Positions 1 through 10,878 of a stretch of DNA of 25,776 bases are shown piece by piece. A program made the translations under genes and the position numbers. The DNA comes from Azolla pinnata. Its lineage: Eukaryota > Streptophyta > Polypodiopsida > Salviniales > Salviniaceae. Positions within the stretch are counted from its first letter, which is position 1, and the number at the start of each line of letters is the position of its first letter. The stretch covers positions 37,732 to 63,507 of the forward strand of contig JBBBWG010000559.1 in NCBI GenBank assembly GCA_037176905.1, read 5' to 3'. The notes under the pieces are model-generated. The model worked only from the letters and a program-made list of their open reading frames with translations, was not told the DNA's origin and did not search any database.

Positions 1-462
1 CGGTGGTGGTGAGTGATGGTGATGATGGCGACGGTGATGGTGACGATGGTGACGCGCTATGGTGACGATGGTGATGGCGATGGCGATGATGGTGATGGTG
101 ATGATGGCGACGGTGATGGTGACGATGGTGACGCGCTGATGGTGACGATGGTTATGGCAATGGTGATGATGGCGACGGTGGTGATGGTGATGGCGGCGGT
201 GGTGGTGACGATGATGACGATGATGACGATGGTGAGTGATGGTGATGATGACGACGGTGACGCTAGTGATGGTGATGGCGGCGGTGGTGGTGACGATGGT
301 GATGACGGTGAGTGATGGTGATGATGGGGACACTGATGGTGACGATGGTGACGCTGGTGGTGACGCTGATGGTGACGACAATGGCGGTGATGGTGACGAT
401 GGTGACGGTGATGGTGACGGTGGTGATGACGATGGTGCGGGTGAGATGGTGACGATGGGTTG
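1..462. repeat. GGTGAY-type triplet/minisatellite array
   Basis: The left end is built almost wholly of GGT, GAT, GAC and GCG-type triplets arranged as imperfect 6-18 bp units such as GGTGACGATGGTGATGGC. Because the period is a multiple of three and few triplets are stops, long open frames appear on both strands. They encode only Met/Val/Thr, Asp/Gly or His/Arg runs and match no family, so they are not genes. The array begins before the window and stops about 430 bp upstream of the first gene. Confidence 0.9.
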
Positions 463-887
463 ACCAGACGTGGCCACGCATGCATACATAAAAAAAGAAC
501 AAAGAGAAAAAGAAGAGCAGGCATCATGATGCGAAGCGGATAAGATGAGTCATCCATCAAAAATCCACATCTCTATCCGGAAAAAATAAAAAGGAAGAGA
601 ATTCAAAGTCAAGAAAATCCACGTCAGCCCGACAGGGTCGTCAATATATATAAATAAATAAATAAATAACTATATATATATATATAAGAAACAGAGAGAC
701 GCTCTTCATCTCCTGCAACATACGAGATCTTCTGCTGCTGCTTCTTCTTCTTCTTCTTCCTCCTCCTCCAGCTCTTCTGCTTCTTCCAGATCTTCTGCTT
801 CTTCTTCTTCCAGATCTGCTGCTTCTTCCAGATCTTCCTTCACGAGACAGACGCAGACGCGGGCGCAGACATACAGACCCAGGCACG
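463..887 (+). promoter_or_regulatory. Promoter and CT-rich 5' leader of the DUF3700 gene
   Basis: An AT-rich stretch (about 646-687) made of TAAA and TA repeats ends in TATATAA at 681-687, a plausible TATA box. A CT-rich tract, typical of plant 5' leaders, follows at about 733-840. It is itself a degenerate repeat of AGATCTTCTGCTTCTTC units. The start codon at 888 is the first ATG giving a family-like N-terminus (MLAIF). The transcription start is inferred to lie near 710-720 from the TATA position only. Confidence 0.55.
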
Positions 888-3808
888 ATGTTGGCCATCT
901 TTCCAAGCTCTGTAGCTTCTCCTCCCCAAGAGCTTCTCAGCCCTAGCACTGCTGCTGCTACTGTTACGACTACAGCTGCCCGCCATGATTCCTCCCTCCA
1001 TCCTCCTCCTCCTCCGCTGCCGCCTCCTTCATCCTCCTCTTCCACCACTCACGGCGACATGGCCTCGGCGCTGCTGCTGTCTTCGCTGTCCCAGGATTTC
1101 CCGGACGCGCTCCACTTCTCCTTCCGCGACCTCGGAGCTGCCATGGCCTACTCCCCCGGCTCCCCCGCCGCTCCTCCCACCCGCCAAATCAGGTAGAAAA
1201 CCCTAACCCTAAATCGCCCGGCCGAGGAAATGAGGCATCACTTCTCACAGTCATTGCACATCACAAGTTACTGCATATGCATGTACATATATGCATACAT
1301 GCATACATACATGCGCTCATGATCGAGCATCATCACTCACATGTATGACTCCATGCATGTATATGTATGTGTGGAAGGGATGCATGAGTGGAATGGATGC
1401 ATGATGGATGTGCGTGCATGTGGGGTGGATTGCAAGGAAGGATGATGCTGGGCATGTGGATTACATACACGCATGCGTGGGTTGAATGCTTGGTATGGGA
1501 TCCGATGGATCGGATGCACGGATATGTACGGATCTGGATGTATGCATGTGTGGATCTGCGTGTATGATCGATGCACGCATGATCCATGTATGTTGTGCAC
1601 GGGGATCACATGCATGGATGCATGCATGCATGCATGATCCATGGCTGTGGGGTCGGATGGACGCATGCATGCGTGCATGCATGCGTGTCTGATATGTGTA
1701 TGTTGTGCATGGGGATCGCATGCATGATCCATGGATGTGGGATCGGATGAATGGATGGATGCATGCATGCATGTGTGCGGTCGTCGGTGTATGATGTATC
1801 AGATGGATGGATGCATGTGTGATCTGTGTATGATGGGATGAGATGGATGCATGCACGTGTGCGGTCTCTGTATGATGTATCGGATGGATGGATGCATGTG
1901 TGGCATTGGATGGATGCATGTGTGGATGGATGCATGTGTGGCATTGGATGGATGCATGTATGGTACTGGATGGATGCATGTGTGGGGTCGGATGGAAATG
2001 GATGCATGTGTGGCATTGGATGGATGCATGTATGGTACTGGATGGATGCATGTGTGGGATCGGATGGAAATGGATGCATGTGTGGGATCGGATGGGGTGA
2101 TGCATGCCAGATGTATGTATGCGTGGCATTCGAATGGATGGATGGATGCATGTGTGGGATCGGATGGCGTGATGCATGCCAGATGTATGTATGCGTGGCA
2201 GCCGAATGGATGGATGGATGCATGTAGCATCGGCGTATGGAACCATCATCTACGTATGGCATCTGATGGGTGGATGTATGCATACGTGCATGTATGTACA
2301 TGCACGCACGCACGCATGCATGCATGCATGCATGTATGTATTCATGTGTGTGTGTGTGTTGTATGTATGTATGTTTGTGTGCGTTGTATGTATGTATGTA
2401 TGTATGCGTGCATGTATGTATGTGTGTGTGTTCGAATTGGATGGATGCACACATACATGCGTATGCATGTAACAAGAGGTGGTTGAAACTAAACCCTAAA
2501 AAACCCTAAAAAAAACCCCAAAAAAACCCAAAGATCACCCTAAAAACCCTAAAAAAACCCTTAAAAAACCCCAAAAAAACCCTAAAAAAACCCCTAAGAT
2601 CACCCTAAACACTCTAACAAAACCCTAAAAAAACCCTAAAAAAACCCTTAAAAAACCCCAAAAAAACCCTAAAAAAAACCCTAAAAAAACCCCTAAGATC
2701 ACCCTAAACACTCTAACAAAACCCTAAAAAAACCCTAAAAAAACCCTTAATAAAACCCTAAGATTACCCTAAACCTAACCTGTTCTGTATCGGGGGCCAA
2801 AAAACAAAAACTTAATGGAAGGTCATTTGCGTCAACGGACGGGATCTTCTGTCTGCTCGAGGGGCGGATCGAGAACGTGGCATCGCTGCGACAGGATTAC
2901 GGGTTGGGCAAGACGAGCTCCGAGGCGTCGCTGCTGATCCACGCGTACACGGCCCTCCGCGATCGGGGCCCCATCCCACCGCACCAGGTCATCGCGGGCC
3001 TCGAGGGCCAGTTTGCGTTCGTCCTCTTCGATTCCAGCAACCGAAGCGTCCTCGTGGCCAGGGTAATTCATTCATTCATTCATTCATTCATTCATCCATT
3101 CATTATCGAACTGTCTGTCGTCGAAGCGCAGCTTTTGTTTGTCTGTCTTCTGCGTTTCTTTCTGCCTGCCAATGGATCCATCGTTGCCCAGAATCTGCTG
3201 CAGTCTGCCGCGCTTAACAGACGCTTTGCGTTGATCGATCGGATCGGATCGGATCGGATCTGATCGATCGAATGTTGTTGTTGTTGTTGTTGTTGTAGGA
3301 CTCGGAGGGTGTCACGGTCCCGTGGTTCTGGGGCACTGCTTCCGACGGCTTCCTCGTCTTCTCCGACTCTGCAAACCTCCTCGAACGCAGCTGCGGAAAA
3401 TCGTTTGCTCCATTCCCTCCAGGTATGTAAAGAAGACAAAAAGGACCAATAAAACAATAAGAGAACGGTGAAAAACACGATATATAGCCATCAACGGCCG
3501 GTCTTCTACTGATCGAATGCCAAGTCTGTGTCTGTATATGCCAATCTTGCATGACTTGATCTAAGCCTTAAATTTTTCCTCCCCTCATGATCTTTTTGCC
3601 CCAACCCACATTAGGTTGCTATTTCACCAGCAAGATGGGGCTCCAGAGCTTCGTGCAACCGTCGAGGAAGCTCAAGCCCGTGCCCCGTGTCGACAGCAAA
3701 GGCAACGCATTGGGCTCGCTCTTCAAGGTCGATTCCAACCACAAGGGCTTTGTTCCCACCACCATGTCCAGAGTGGGGAGTGAGGCCAATTGGTCTCAAA
3801 CTATCTGA
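888..3808 (+). CDS. Aluminium-induced/TSJT1-like protein with YGL and LRDR motifs (DUF3700)
   Basis: Four exons: 888-1192, 2822-3062, 3299-3422, 3615-3808 (864 nt, 287 aa), all with GT-AG introns and consistent phase. The family (stem-specific TSJT1, Wali7, AILP1) has a class-II glutamine amidotransferase-like fold of unclear biochemical role; members respond to stress, auxin or aluminium. Visible family marks are the N-terminus MLAIF, a Pro/Ser-rich insert at about 38-56, IFCLLEG, YGL at 128-130, LRDR at 147-150, the PWFWGT block, FPPGCYF, LKPVPRVDS and the C-terminal RVGSEANWS. Residue 2 is Leu, so the N-terminal nucleophile Cys of true amidotransferases is absent, as is usual in this family. 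The acceptor of intron 1 (2820-2821) lacks a pyrimidine tract because an A-rich repeat lies just upstream; it is chosen because it restores R-S-F-A in the right phase. Intron 1 (1,629 bp) is mostly tandem repeats. The gene is convergent with the ALIS gene. Confidence 0.92.
1197..1214 (+). promoter_or_regulatory. Telo-box-like motif at the start of intron 1
   Basis: AACCCTAACCCTAAA lies 4-20 bases inside intron 1, right after the donor. AAACCCTAA-type telo-boxes are known plant promoter and leader elements bound by TRB/PUR-type proteins. Here it may be regulatory or just a small piece of the telomere-like repeats found elsewhere in the intron. Confidence 0.4.
1262..2470. repeat. TGCATG-rich satellite in intron 1, with a 72-bp higher-order unit
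   Basis: This 1.2-kb block is made of GGATGGATGCATG, TGTATGTATG and GCACGCACGCATGCATG variants. Between about 1933 and 2225 it has a clear higher-order period of 72 bp: a CATGTGTGGCATTGG start at 1933 and again at 2005, and GATGCATGCCAG at 2099 and again at 2171. The 2300-2420 part is nearly pure alternating purine-pyrimidine. Long frames on both strands (His/Ile/Met/Cys-rich) are repeat artefacts. It lies wholly inside the first intron of the DUF3700 gene. Confidence 0.93.
2489..2775. repeat. A-expanded telomere-like array (CCCTAAA variants) in intron 1
   Basis: The block consists of ACCCTAAA-like units with the A run stretched to seven or eight bases. A 99-bp higher-order duplication is marked by GATCACCCTAAACACTCTAA at 2598 and again at 2697. 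The array ends about 45 bp before exon 2 and occupies the place where a branch site and pyrimidine tract would be expected. Confidence 0.9.
3064..3298. repeat. Microsatellites in intron 2: (ATTC)n, (GGATC)n and (TTG)n
   Basis: Intron 2 of the DUF3700 gene opens with about eight ATTC units (3066-3097), later has GGATC units (about 3239-3259), and ends with a (GTT)n tract at about 3274-3296 that directly supplies the 3' splice site context TTGTAG. Confidence 0.85.
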
Positions 3809-4792
3809 GAAGAATCACAACAAGTCTTCTACACACACACACACAATCTGAGAAACAACAAGTCTTAACACACACATACACAACAAGTCTTATTACACAC
3901 ACAAATAGCTAGGCTTCCTCTTGCGTGATCTTCCGCTTCAAGGGGATATCAATCGAAACATGTACTCGAAAGTACGTTGGCATTATACATGGAATGCTTT
4001 CCAAAGGCTGCGTGCGAAACTTTAAAGCGCAACCGCTGTAATAAAACACACTCCCCCATTTGTTTAAACGCTCGTCGGGGCATTGGTTTTTTTCAGTGCT
4101 CCTCAAATCAAATGTGCTAAAAAAAACTTTGTTACAATAAAGTGAATATACTTTGATCAAAGCATGTCTATATAACATTGTTGGAGAGTAGGCAATATAT
4201 ATATCATCATATACCATTGTATTCCTTTGAATATCCTTTTGGTTTAGTCCATCCACAGGCTGCACATAATGCCTACTGTTAAGTCTAAACTACCAACTAT
4301 GATTATAAACTTCAAAATGTCATTGGACATTTCCACAATTTTTATTCTGCTTGCGAGCTTTGAATCAGATGTTTGAATGGTCTCAAAGGCCGACTCAGAA
4401 GTACTCGGCATGCAAAAAGACATACACTGACTACACTGCCATATACCAGAAAAACGTGTATAATGCTCGCCAATATCAGGCCTGAAACAGTTCTGATGTT
4501 GTCCACACACTTCAGCAAAAACACATATACAATACATAGTCGATTTCATAATAAAGTTTCCATTTTGTCCTTCCAGATTCACAAACTAAACAAAATTACA
4601 GTACTGCTGGATATGATAATTAGGTTCGTCCGAGTATGGCACGAATGGAGAAAGATCCGAATACGAAACAGATCACGAAGGATAGATTGCAGAATACTTG
4701 ATTGATTGTTTCATCTTACAACCATGTAAGCGCGTCAATACTGCGGCTGACTTCCTCTACAGCGTGTTTGTTATATACGATTAACTAGAGTT
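3809..4792. other. Convergent 3' regions of the DUF3700 and ALIS genes
   Basis: No gene is recognised here. Just past the DUF3700 stop, 3815-3905 holds three spaced copies of CAACAAGTCTT separated by (CA)n stretches. AATAAA at about 4136-4141 could serve the plus-strand gene, and TTTATT at 4341-4346 (AATAAA on the minus strand) could serve ALIS. The minus-strand open frames of 110-118 codons in this stretch match no family I know and are taken as untranslated sequence. Confidence 0.6.
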
Positions 4793-7607
4793 TCAACTCT
4801 GAGAAGATTTCCGGTTCCAAGAAAGATAGCTCGTATCACCTAGTGGTCTGCCAAACAAATGCTTTTGTTAAGCACTAAAAAAACAGAAGCAGAAATTTGT
4901 ACACAGGATGAGGCAACAAAATTTTTACCTTGGATTTTGCCAATGGGCAAGGAAAAATAAGAAGGCCAATAAGAAGCATACTGATCCCACTGCAATATAT
5001 GCTATACCCAGAAAGTCATTTTTTCCACCCAGCCAACTAGTAGTTGACAATACTAGCTTCTTTTTGCCACCAAAGCTATATGTGTTGTAAACATTGTTAA
5101 TCACTACATCCAATTCAGTATTGGCCGCTAAATCTTGTTCAATCCTTCCATAAAGCTTTCGGAACGTAGGTAAAGCTGCCGTTCTCATCCATACAATGAG
5201 ATCTTCATGTTCACTCAACTGGAGAAAACAGATAACAACTCATGTATATACACATAGAACTCCAACACTCAGCAAAATTTCAACAGCCTACTCTTAACAG
5301 ATCAGCCAGTGATCAGAACAAACCTATAAAATCTATTCATGGTGCAACAAACAAATTTCTGGTTTAAAGACATACTGGTATAGTAGGATCCAAGCTGGCG
5401 CCGCCAATCAAAGTTCCATTCTCAGAAGCATTCAGATTGTTGGGAAAATTCTGAGGATAAACATTCTTTCCAAACTTGTGTTCGCGGTCACTTTTCCATG
5501 AGATATCCTTCTTATTTATTGCAATCTGCTGTCCACTAGTTGTGATGTTGTAAGTATCATTAAACAAACTCCATGCTATTAGACCACATGGCACAATGGG
5601 ATTGCCCCCCAATGTCTGCTCTGGTTTACAAGCACTTGTTTCAGTAGAATTTCCATCCAACAACTGAGCATCACTTCTACTTTTTACATAACTGCACAAG
5701 TAAAAGATATTTAGAACCTTCGTTGAAATTCACATGGTGATTCAAATGGTAGCTCTAACCTATATTTTGTTCCAAATAAGCTTCCGTTGAAGGCAATGGT
5801 TTTTAGCATTTCTCAACATTTACTAGAATACCTATAGTTTGAAGAGTTACCAAAACATAACCCAGTACCAGTATACAGTGGGTATTGTCATAAATTTCCA
5901 AACTTTATTTTTATGGGGGTAACATACGAAATCAAAACTTTGGTGCTTTGTAATTGGATACAGTAATAGGTTATATTACCAATATACCTTACATTTTCTA
6001 ATATAGAAGATACAAGAGTTTATGTTAGTTCAATACCGTCGATGATTTTGATAAAAATTATCCAGCTGGTAATAGACATACACTGGGTTCTTCATGTCTT
6101 TTGGAACCTGAAATATTTGTAGCACAAAATACTCTGTTATCACTATACAAGATCGTGTAAAAAGAAATGAGACAGAGAGAGAAACGCACAACTAATTTTC
6201 TGCTGCAAGTCTTGTTTGTGTCGACATTTTGGATGAACTGAACTCTCTGTTCGTCATCTGTGTAATTAGGAACACATACTGCCTGATACTCATCTACAAC
6301 TTCGACCACCTGCAGATATTGGATCATGCTGTCAAAAACTCATGAACAGACAATTTGCTGTAGCAAGATGAACAATGAAGTCGTAATGTCCAGCAATCAT
6401 TCTAAATTTCTCCTGTGGCTGAGAAACATGTTGGTCCTGTTCAAACCATCCAACTTACAAAGTATGCCCATTTCCCTACACTTGAAACGAACATGTTCTT
6501 TATGAGCTTTTCTAAGGCATAAATGCTTACACTCCTTGAAGCAAGTAAAGCTGCAACACCTATAGGTATGAAGACAACACCGACCAGCATGAAAATTGTG
6601 ATAACCTGTATTTTTAATACAAAAATTTTTGATTTGGGCATATTTACTTGATTCTAAATCTATTACTTATATAATTTGCACGGTAGGAAACACTCACCCA
6701 CCCTGGGGTCAATAGTGGCTTGCAGGCAGGCAATTCCTGCTGTGTGAATGCAGAAGCTGCAAAAAAGATCTTAACCATTAACAAACATAAACAATGGCAC
6801 AAGAAAAGAAGAAAAACATAGCTGATGCACCCATTCATGTTTTAACTCTTGGGTAGATGCTCCCGTTGGCCTAGAAGATAGAGTTATACGCCTACTTGAA
6901 TGTGATTAAGTCAGTTCAGAGGATGGCCATGATTGTGGCAATAAATCCCTCATAAGCCACGAACAATCATGCCTAGATTGCATCGTAGATTTAAAGCCAT
7001 TTCCATTAATATAGAAGACCATACTAAACGAGCCTTCATCATGTGTAAGTAGGATCAGGGATAGCAAAATAGGATTTTCATTGCATAATGGCTTCAAGCA
7101 TGTTAGTACGAGTCCTTTATGTGGATCAAAACAGTGTTTTCCTAATATTACCCATATTTCAGACTGATTCAGTCACTTGGACTATTTGCGTAAATGAATG
7201 AGTAAATTCATTCAATAAACTGCATCTTTAAAATTTTATAACATAATGCCTTACAGGAACACCAGGGTCGAGGATACTACACCTAATAACAAATATGCAT
7301 CCACACCCAAAAAACTGAGGAGATGCCACTTATCTTCCATGCATAGAGAATTCAAAAATAGGCAGTTTATATTACATTTGATGACTGAATGAGCACATCA
7401 ACCTTCATTACAGCAAAGAAACTTGAATCTGTTTTTTATTTTAGTTTACAGAAAGCAAGAGCCTTTGCAAAGGCTCTACCAAGATTCAAAAGTTCAATTT
7501 GGATCAGATGAAAGGGAAAAGTATTAACTTTTTGGCCGCTTTGAATCTTTTTTGGCAGGCGGAGGTCCCCCATTATCACCAGAAGTGCTAGCTCCAAGTA
7601 CATTCAT
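4793..7607 (-). CDS. ALA-interacting subunit (ALIS), CDC50/LEM3 family flippase beta subunit
   Basis: Eight exons on the minus strand: 7607-7529, 6756-6698, 6605-6531, 6309-6190, 6107-6037, 5691-5376, 5218-4929, 4847-4793 (1,065 nt, 354 aa). CDC50/ALIS proteins pair with P4-ATPases (ALA in plants), allow their exit from the ER and take part in phospholipid flipping. The N-terminus carries KRPK (23-26), then FTQQELPACKPLL, a membrane segment at about 47-69 (VGVVFIPIG), VVEVVDEY, NPVYVYYQL, VPCGLIAWSLFNDTY, ISWKSDREHKFGKN, EDLIVWMRTAALPTFRKLYG, TTSWLGGKNDFLGIAYI and a second membrane segment at about 309-333. The last exon codes LGDTSYLSWN as in Arabidopsis relatives. Many N-x-S/T sites and paired Cys lie in the lumenal or outer domain. 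Length and layout are normal and complete. The start (7605-7607) is the first ATG after a likely leader-intron acceptor. Confidence 0.96.
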
Positions 7608-8760
7608 ATCCAACCTATTGATATGCTGTCAGTAAAATTTGACAAAGCATTAACATGTGCCCAAGATTATTGTGGAACAGCATTCAGTCATTATCAGCAA
7701 CATAACAAATTCCACAATTTTGCAATAAACCAAGGCATCATCAGCATGGAAACTAAGATTAACTTAACAGTAATCAAGATTTATAATACATTAATAATCA
7801 TCAGAAGACAACATTATGATTAAGATGGTCATTAGTTATCGTCATTTAGTCAAACCACTTTGAACTGTAGTATGGCATTGGAGAAAGATGTGGTCTTGAA
7901 TACCGGTCAAAACCTCTTCATGACATCTTCTGTGATGATACCGCCATAAGTTCAGCGATCTCATACATAGTCAAGGGAACAAAGGAAATGCACTACAAGG
8001 AGAATAAATCTAGAGTATACCCCTCTTATGTCTTCGTCTTCTTTTTCTTCTTCTTCTTCATTTCTCATTTTACAGCTGATCCTTTCGCCATTAATCTCTT
8101 TTCTACTCTCTCGTATATCAGTTACCCTTAATCCTTGAGCAAGAGAGGTTTAATATCCAAGACAGGTATTGTTACTAGTAAGTATGCTGTTTCATGAGCC
8201 TATCTTGTGCATCGAGCATATCATCACTAGTGGGGATGTGCTGTTTCTTTGATATTATTTCTAGTGTTTAAAGCTATATTGTGCATCGTCTGTACAGCTA
8301 CTAGTAAGTACGGTATTGATTTGATATGGTACCGTATTTTTGAGTCTTGATAACATGCAACCATTGTCGGGGGTACTACAGGCACATGGAAGTGCCCGAT
8401 GATCGAGCTTTCAAATATAAGGTCCATGACTGCACAAACGGATCTAGCAGCGGTAAAAAGAAGTTCCACCAATGACTGTTCTCCAGCTATTTTTTCTTAG
8501 TTTACTTGATTTCCAAACATTTCTTCGCATTTCTCCGTCGATTCCCTGATCCTTTTTGCGTTTCCTTGGCTCGTTAGCATACAGATCTGTGGCCAAGTAG
8601 ATGGGAGAAGCAACGATGGAAGAAGGGAAGGATCAAGGAAAGAAGAAAAATTACCTCAAGGGGGGAGAGCACCACTTCGGGGAGGCGAGCTGGAGAAGAA
8701 GAAGAAGAAGAAGAGCAGCAGGGAAGGCGGCAGCAAGAGTGTGAATCAAGGCTCCTGTTT
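7608..8760 (-). other. Probable 5' leader of ALIS with a leader intron (8654-7615)
   Basis: Seven bases upstream of the ALIS start is a candidate acceptor (TCAATAG at 7615-7621). The only CT-rich, leader-like stretch upstream is at about 8655-8760, ending in CTTGAG followed by GTAATT (donor at 8653-8654). This suggests a leader intron of about 1,040 bp, a common arrangement in plants. The intron holds no other recognisable gene; a TTC-rich tract lies at 8036-8062. This is inference from splice motifs only, and the acceptor has a weak pyrimidine tract. Confidence 0.45.
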
Positions 8761-8814
8761 GCCGGTACCTTTCCTCTTCTTCGCAGGCATCAGCGAGATG
8801 GAGAAAACAGTCAC

Positions 8815-8885
8815 GTTTCTTCTTCTTCTTCTTCTTCTTCTTTTTCTTCTTCTTCTTCTTCGTCTTCCTTCTTCCTTCTTTCTTC
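8815..8885. repeat. (CTT)n microsatellite upstream of ALIS
   Basis: About 70 bp of CTT units with a few interruptions lie near the inferred ALIS transcription start. On the ALIS strand it reads GAA. Confidence 0.85.
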
Positions 8886-8894
8886 CATAAGCCT

Positions 8895-9650
8895 TAATTG
8901 CCGAACCTAATACCGAACCTGAGGCACGGGACTCCGAACCTAAGGAGCCAAAGGAAAAAACCCTGAGCTAAGATATAAAACCCTAAAACCCTAAACCCTA
9001 AAACCCTAAATCCTAAAACCCTAAACCCTAAACCCTAAACCCTAAGCTTCTTGGACTTGAGGCATGGGACCCCGAACCTAGGACAAAACCTTCCCGAACC
9101 TGAGCTAAGATGTAAAACCCTAAACTTAAACTCAAAACCCTCAACCCTAAACCCTAAACCTAAACTCAAAACCCTAAACCCTAAACCCTAAGCTTCCTGG
9201 ACTTGAGGCATGGGACCCCGAACCTAGGACAAAACCTTCCCGAACCTGAGCTAAGATGTAAAACCCTAAACTTAAACTCAAAACCCTCAACCCTAAACCC
9301 TAAACCTAAACTCAAAACCCTAAACCCTAAACCCTAAACTCAAAACCCTAAAACCCTCAACCCTAAACCCTAAACTTCTAAACTCAAAACCCTAAACCTA
9401 AACTCAAAACCCTAAACCCTAAACCCTAAACTCAGAACCCTAAACCTAAACTCAAAACCCTTAACCCTTAACCCTAAATTCTAAACCCTAAACCCTAAGC
9501 TTCCTAGACTTGAGGCATGGGATCCCGAACCTGAGGAGCCAAATGGAGAAAACTTCCCGAAACCTGACCGAAGTTGTAAAAACCAGAACGAGCCTAAGCT
9601 TCCTCAACTTTGAGGCTTGGGACCCCGAACCCAGTAAAACTTCCCGAATC
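8895..9650. repeat. Composite telomere-like repeat with a 146-bp unit, upstream of ALIS
   Basis: Runs of CCCTAAA (with CTCAAAA and CCTAAACT variants) alternate with a non-telomeric spacer that contains GACTTGAGGCATGGGACCCC, CCGAACCTAGGAC and ACCTTCCCGAACCTGAGC. AAGCTTC, marking the spacer, occurs at 9044, 9190 and 9497, with a diverged copy near 9596 and an incomplete one at about 8900-8960. The first two full units are 146 bp apart and almost identical; the third follows a longer telomere-like stretch. Confidence 0.92.
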
Positions 9651-9659
9651 TCGACCTGA

Positions 9660-10227
9660 CGATTTGACCCGGGCGATCGCCCACCATCTGTCTAATCTAC
9701 ACCATGTTTTGATCAGCGGGCTGCGCTGCTCTTACTGCCTCGCATCTCGGCATTTCTGCATCTGATCTGCATTCGAAGAGAGCTCGGACTCGAGTTTTGT
9801 GCTGATTGTGTTTTTTCTGCTATGGAGCTAGCTGTCGATCGGCAGCTTGTGTGGCGTTTTAAGAGTCGTGTTCCAATCCTCTAATGTCGGTTCGGAGCCT
9901 GCCCATGGGTCCTTACACTTGCAATCAGTAGTAAGTCGTTAGGCTCTGAAATGCGGGAGACACTTTAGGCATTGCAGCGTCGGCGGCGGCATTCGATCCA
10001 AATTTTCGAAGAACAACACAAGCGCGAAAGGCCAGAGTTATATCAAAGACTCGGAAACTCCAGGGGACTTGACGAAACCGATGTTTTTTCTCTGAAGGGC
10101 ACAAGAGTTCCCCCAAGGCTTAAATTTTTTTACCCCAAAAGGCATTGGGCATTTGAAATCAAGCAAAAGAATGAAGGAGCAGAACTGGATCGAACGGGAT
10201 CGGGAATATAATGAGCTCGAGGAAGGA
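9660..10227. other. Intergenic stretch between the hyccin 3' end and ALIS upstream repeats
   Basis: I see no gene, RNA or clear repeat here. A 79-codon plus-strand and a 63-codon minus-strand frame near 9925-10211 overlap each other and resemble nothing known. The stretch probably holds distal ALIS promoter and hyccin 3' flank. Confidence 0.5.
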
Positions 10228-10368
10228 AGGATCGATCGACTCGAAGGAATCTCGCAGCAGCCGATCAGTCAACTAGGATCGATCGACTCGAAGGAATCTC
10301 GCAGTAGCCGATCAGTCAACTAGGATCGATCGATTCGTAGGAATCTTGCAGCGGTCGATCGGTCAGCT
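10228..10368. repeat. Three tandem copies of a 47-bp unit at the hyccin 3' end
   Basis: Units start at 10228, 10275 and 10322, each opening AGGATCGATCGA and containing GGAATCTCGCAGCAGCC or a close variant. The period is exactly 47. The third copy overlaps the hyccin stop codon (10363-10365), so the end of the hyccin coding region and its 3' untranslated region are built from this repeat. Confidence 0.93.
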
Positions 10369-10847
10369 ATCGGCGATCGGCGGCGGCGAAGCGCGCTGCT
10401 GTCGTTCCTGCTCAGCGGCATCTCTTGATGCCGAGTCCAACCGAATCAGGCTACGAGTGGCGAGGATCGCGGCAGGGAGCAGATCGTGGGAAGCCCTCGA
10501 ATGCAGCGCTCCGATCGCAGCTGACGCAGCAGTTCTGAGATCTTCCGAGCCGAGAGGGCCCGACAAGCAGTGGCCGAGGATCTTGAGGAGGGGCCCGAAG
10601 ATCTCCCAGGTAAGAGGCACTCTGGTGCCATGGCCTTCCTTGGCTCCGCGCCCTGCTAGCCCCGTATCGACACCAACAGGCATTCTTGTCGATCTTGTTC
10701 CTTCTCCGAACGTGAACCTGGGGCCCACAGAAAAAACCAAAAAAAATAAAAAAGAAACCAATCAATCCCAGGGAACATGATCACCTCTCGACTCGACTCT
10801 GCTCTGCTCATCTGCTAGCGCTTCTTCTTGCTACCTCATTCCCAGCA

Positions 10848-10878
<31 letters not shown>

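Noticed and set aside
13-560. Long open frames on both strands with Asp/Gly, Met/Val/Thr or His/Arg repeats
   Set aside because: They are a by-product of a triplet-period DNA repeat; no domain, and equal openness in several frames.
1333-2486. Open frames up to 289 codons rich in His/Ile/Ser/Cys
   Set aside because: They run through the TGCATG satellite inside an intron of a well-supported gene; composition is dictated by the repeat.
3909-4582. Minus-strand frames of 118 and 112 codons downstream of ALIS
   Set aside because: No family resemblance, and ALIS already has its normal C-terminus at 4793; most likely 3' untranslated sequence.
6841-6905. tRNA-like look of a GTTGGCCTAGAAGATAGAG stretch in ALIS intron 1
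   Set aside because: No complete cloverleaf, B-box or acceptor stem could be found.
10346-10780. 144-codon plus-strand frame
   Set aside because: It is antisense to the hyccin last exon, which has clear conserved motifs; the plus frame has no family match.
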